From an uncultured Oscillospiraceae bacterium (GTDB lineage: Bacteria; Bacillota; Clostridia; Oscillospirales; Acutalibacteraceae), in the NCBI GenBank assembly GCA_948471205.1, contig CAOKRT010000001.1, forward strand, positions 170,518 to 234,517: a stretch of 64,000 nt of DNA, given 5' to 3'. A program made the position numbers and the translations under genes. The first letter of the stretch is position 1. Each line of letters begins with the position of its first letter. Of the stretch, positions 62,436 through 64,000 are shown piece by piece. Under the pieces are notes generated by a model. The model saw nothing but the letters and a program-made list of their open reading frames with translations. It ran no database searches and had not been told where the DNA came from.

Positions 62436-64000
62436 ATGGCAACTGTTAAAAAGAATAAAAAGAAAACAATTATTATTGCTGTTTGTGCAGCAGTAATCAT
62501 TATTGCCGCAGCAATCGGAATTTCCGTTTTCGCTGTGCAGAATTCCGTTACTGCCGTTTCGCTTCACACAGTCGGATCAAACGATATTTATGAAGTTGTT
62601 AATGCAACCGGCGAGGTATCTTCCGGTGCGGTGAAAGAATATAAGGTGGGCAGTGTTGCAACTGTTAAAGAAGTATTTGTTAAAACAGGCGATGAGGTTA
62701 AGCAGGGGGATTTAATTGCAACATTTGATACCTCTAAGTTTGATTCTGAAATTGCAAGTCTTCAGTCATCCTACAAACAGGCAAAGGCAAGCTACAATGA
62801 ATCTGTTGAAGCGCAGAAAGCAGCAAAAAATAATCTTGCACAGGTTCAGAAGCAGATAGCAGAGCTTGAAAAGAAAAATAAAGAGCTTTCTCAGGAAACA
62901 GGCAGTATGCCTTCCATGACGCTTCCGTCGGTTTCTGTTACCAATCCTGACTTTGACAAAGACTTTACAGATGATAATATGGATGATAATTATGTATATG
63001 ATGATACATATGAAGAAACCATGAAGGATTTGACTGCGGCTATTAAAGATTTAACCGCAGCGGTTAACAAGCTTGCGGGAAATGCAGAAACAGGCACAAT
63101 GATTACAGATATTGTGATGAATACGGTTGCCGATGAAATCCAAAGCGGAAATGTATCTTCTGAAGAAATTGCTGAAATTTCCGGAGATGCAGTTTTGGAA
63201 GCAATTAAAAACGGTAAGATTGATATTGACGATTTACTGGCAGATAACGATGACGCTGCACAGATTATAGAGGATGCAGTCGGCAATATAGACTGGAAAG
63301 ATGTCAGCTCAGCCGTAAGCAATAATGCAGGCAATGCTGCTCTTATGTCAAATCAGCTTATGCTTACCGCATATTATGCACAGGAACAGCTTTACTCCTC
63401 AATGGCTTCAGATTCTATTGTAAGCGCTAAAAAAGAACTGATGAATACAACAAAAAATGCCCTTGATTTGCTTGAAGAGGCAAAGCAGGAGCTTTCAGGC
63501 GGATGGACAGCCGCTTTTGACGGAACCATTACGGAATGTAATCTTTATTCCGGCGAACAGACTACGCTTCTTTCCGGCGGTATTACACTTCAGAACATGG
63601 AAGATAAGGTTGTAACCGTTTCTCTTGGTGAATATGATATTCATAAGGTAAAGGTCGGTATGCCGGTTAAAGTATCAACAGCATACGGTGAATATACAGG
63701 CAGTGTTATCAGCAAGGCACCTGTTGCAACAGGCGGAAGCACAAGTTCCATTATGGATTCTATGGGCGCAACAATGGGTATCAGCGGTCTTTCAAGTCTT
63801 ACACAGTCCGGTGCGGGAGTTGAGGTTCAGATTTCCGTTGAAAAGCCAGATGAGTTTATTGTAATCGGTTTTGAAGCAGATGTTGAAATTGATGTCGGCG
63901 AGCATATCGGCGTAACAACTGTGCCGAGTCAGGCAATGCTTCTTGACAAAACAGGTTCTTATGTGTTTATTTATGACGAGGAAGAGGAAACCGTTACAAA
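62436..64000 (+). CDS. HlyD/MacA-family efflux periplasmic-adaptor-type protein (3-prime partial)
   Basis: The frame is open from the ATG at 62436 to the window end (521 codons visible). One membrane segment (about residues 11-33) anchors an extracytoplasmic protein. A biotinyl-lipoyl-like half (KEYKVGSVATVKEVFVKTGD) begins a coiled-coil hairpin that is interrupted by a long acidic insert (about residues 165-310), and the second half returns at GWTAAFDGTITECN, followed by a beta-barrel region. This is the MacA-like arrangement of Gram-positive ABC exporters; MacB-type ATPase and permease genes would be expected downstream. AGGGG precedes the ATG. Confidence 0.85.
   Translation, partial: MATVKKNKKKTIIIAVCAAVIIIAAAIGISVFAVQNSVTAVSLHTVGSNDIYEVVNATGEVSSGAVKEYKVGSVATVKEVFVKTGDEVKQGDLIATFDTSKFDSEIASLQSSYKQAKASYNESVEAQKAAKNNLAQVQKQIAELEKKNKELSQETGSMPSMTLPSVSVTNPDFDKDFTDDNMDDNYVYDDTYEETMKDLTAAIKDLTAAVNKLAGNAETGTMITDIVMNTVADEIQSGNVSSEEIAEISGDAVLEAIKNGKIDIDDLLADNDDAAQIIEDAVGNIDWKDVSSAVSNNAGNAALMSNQLMLTAYYAQEQLYSSMASDSIVSAKKELMNTTKNALDLLEEAKQELSGGWTAAFDGTITECNLYSGEQTTLLSGGITLQNMEDKVVTVSLGEYDIHKVKVGMPVKVSTAYGEYTGSVISKAPVATGGSTSSIMDSMGATMGISGLSSLTQSGAGVEVQISVEKPDEFIVIGFEADVEIDVGEHIGVTTVPSQAMLLDKTGSYVFIYDEEEETVT

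Noticed and set aside
62990..63334. Minus-strand 114-codon Ser-rich frame
   Set aside because: Antisense to the open efflux adaptor frame; its Ser/Ile-rich composition is the usual mirror of Asp/Glu-rich coding.
1..64000. CRISPR arrays, tRNA or rRNA genes, insertion sequences, prophage genes
   Set aside because: No direct-repeat array, cloverleaf, transposase or phage protein was recognised by reading both strands; short RNAs could still be missed without a covariance search.

Overview
The window reads as a chromosome segment from a spore-forming, AT-rich Clostridia bacterium, probably an Oscillospirales/Ruminococcaceae-like gut anaerobe (taxon inferred from gene content and order). Evidence for sporulation is spo0A, spoIVB, yabP, yabQ and a SpoVB/MurJ-like flippase. 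HprK, WhiA, RapZ, NrdR, zinc-form S14/S4/L36 and a zinc-LID adenylate kinase fit Firmicutes. Nearly everything lies on the + strand in tightly packed operons with overlapping stop/start codons. No tRNA, rRNA, CRISPR array, insertion sequence or prophage was seen.

Layout. 1-5154: a his operon (a HisZ-HisG fusion, then D, B, A, I, E) that lacks hisC, hisH and hisF and carries a membrane-anchored ComEC-type metallo-hydrolase plus a DUF3006 gene in the usual hisC slot. 5154-11979: recJ, rel, dtd, an MBL hydrolase and hemZ. 12107-16956: a coiled-coil protein, a flippase, then mazG-hup-rqcP-yabP-yabQ-divIC. 17032-19469: a fumarase alpha subunit without its beta partner, an RlmL-like methyltransferase and a PPOX protein. 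19586-20928: a small AT-rich minus-strand accessory patch with a probable decayed amidase. 21350-27033: dinB and a small partner, an aminotransferase, an EamA transporter, nrdR and a minus-strand GT4. 27226-36366: hprK-glcK-murB-rapZ-whiA-dnaE-pfkA, without yvcK. 36494-41525: spoIVB, a YfhO-family protein and spo0A. 41743-57396: a long structured leader followed by the full S10-spc-alpha ribosomal cluster from rpsJ to rplQ. 57725-62307: purE-purM-purN-purO-purD. 62436-64000: the start of a HlyD/MacA-type efflux adaptor, cut by the window end.

The most notable signal is a repeated RNA architecture found three times, directly upstream of the MBL hydrolase (9910), purO (60043) and purD (61024). 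Each copy has a conserved TGAAT segment, a hairpin with an 11-nt loop, and a downstream strand that pairs with the loop (GCYGC with GCRGC). That strand lies exactly 22 nt before the start codon in all three copies, next to an AAAGG. Compensatory changes support the stems and the pseudoknot. I read this as a candidate cis-regulatory RNA acting on translation of purine genes. I do not recognise it as a known class, and it lacks the hallmark of the ZTP riboswitch. If it is a riboswitch, it ties the otherwise anonymous MBL hydrolase to purine or one-carbon metabolism.
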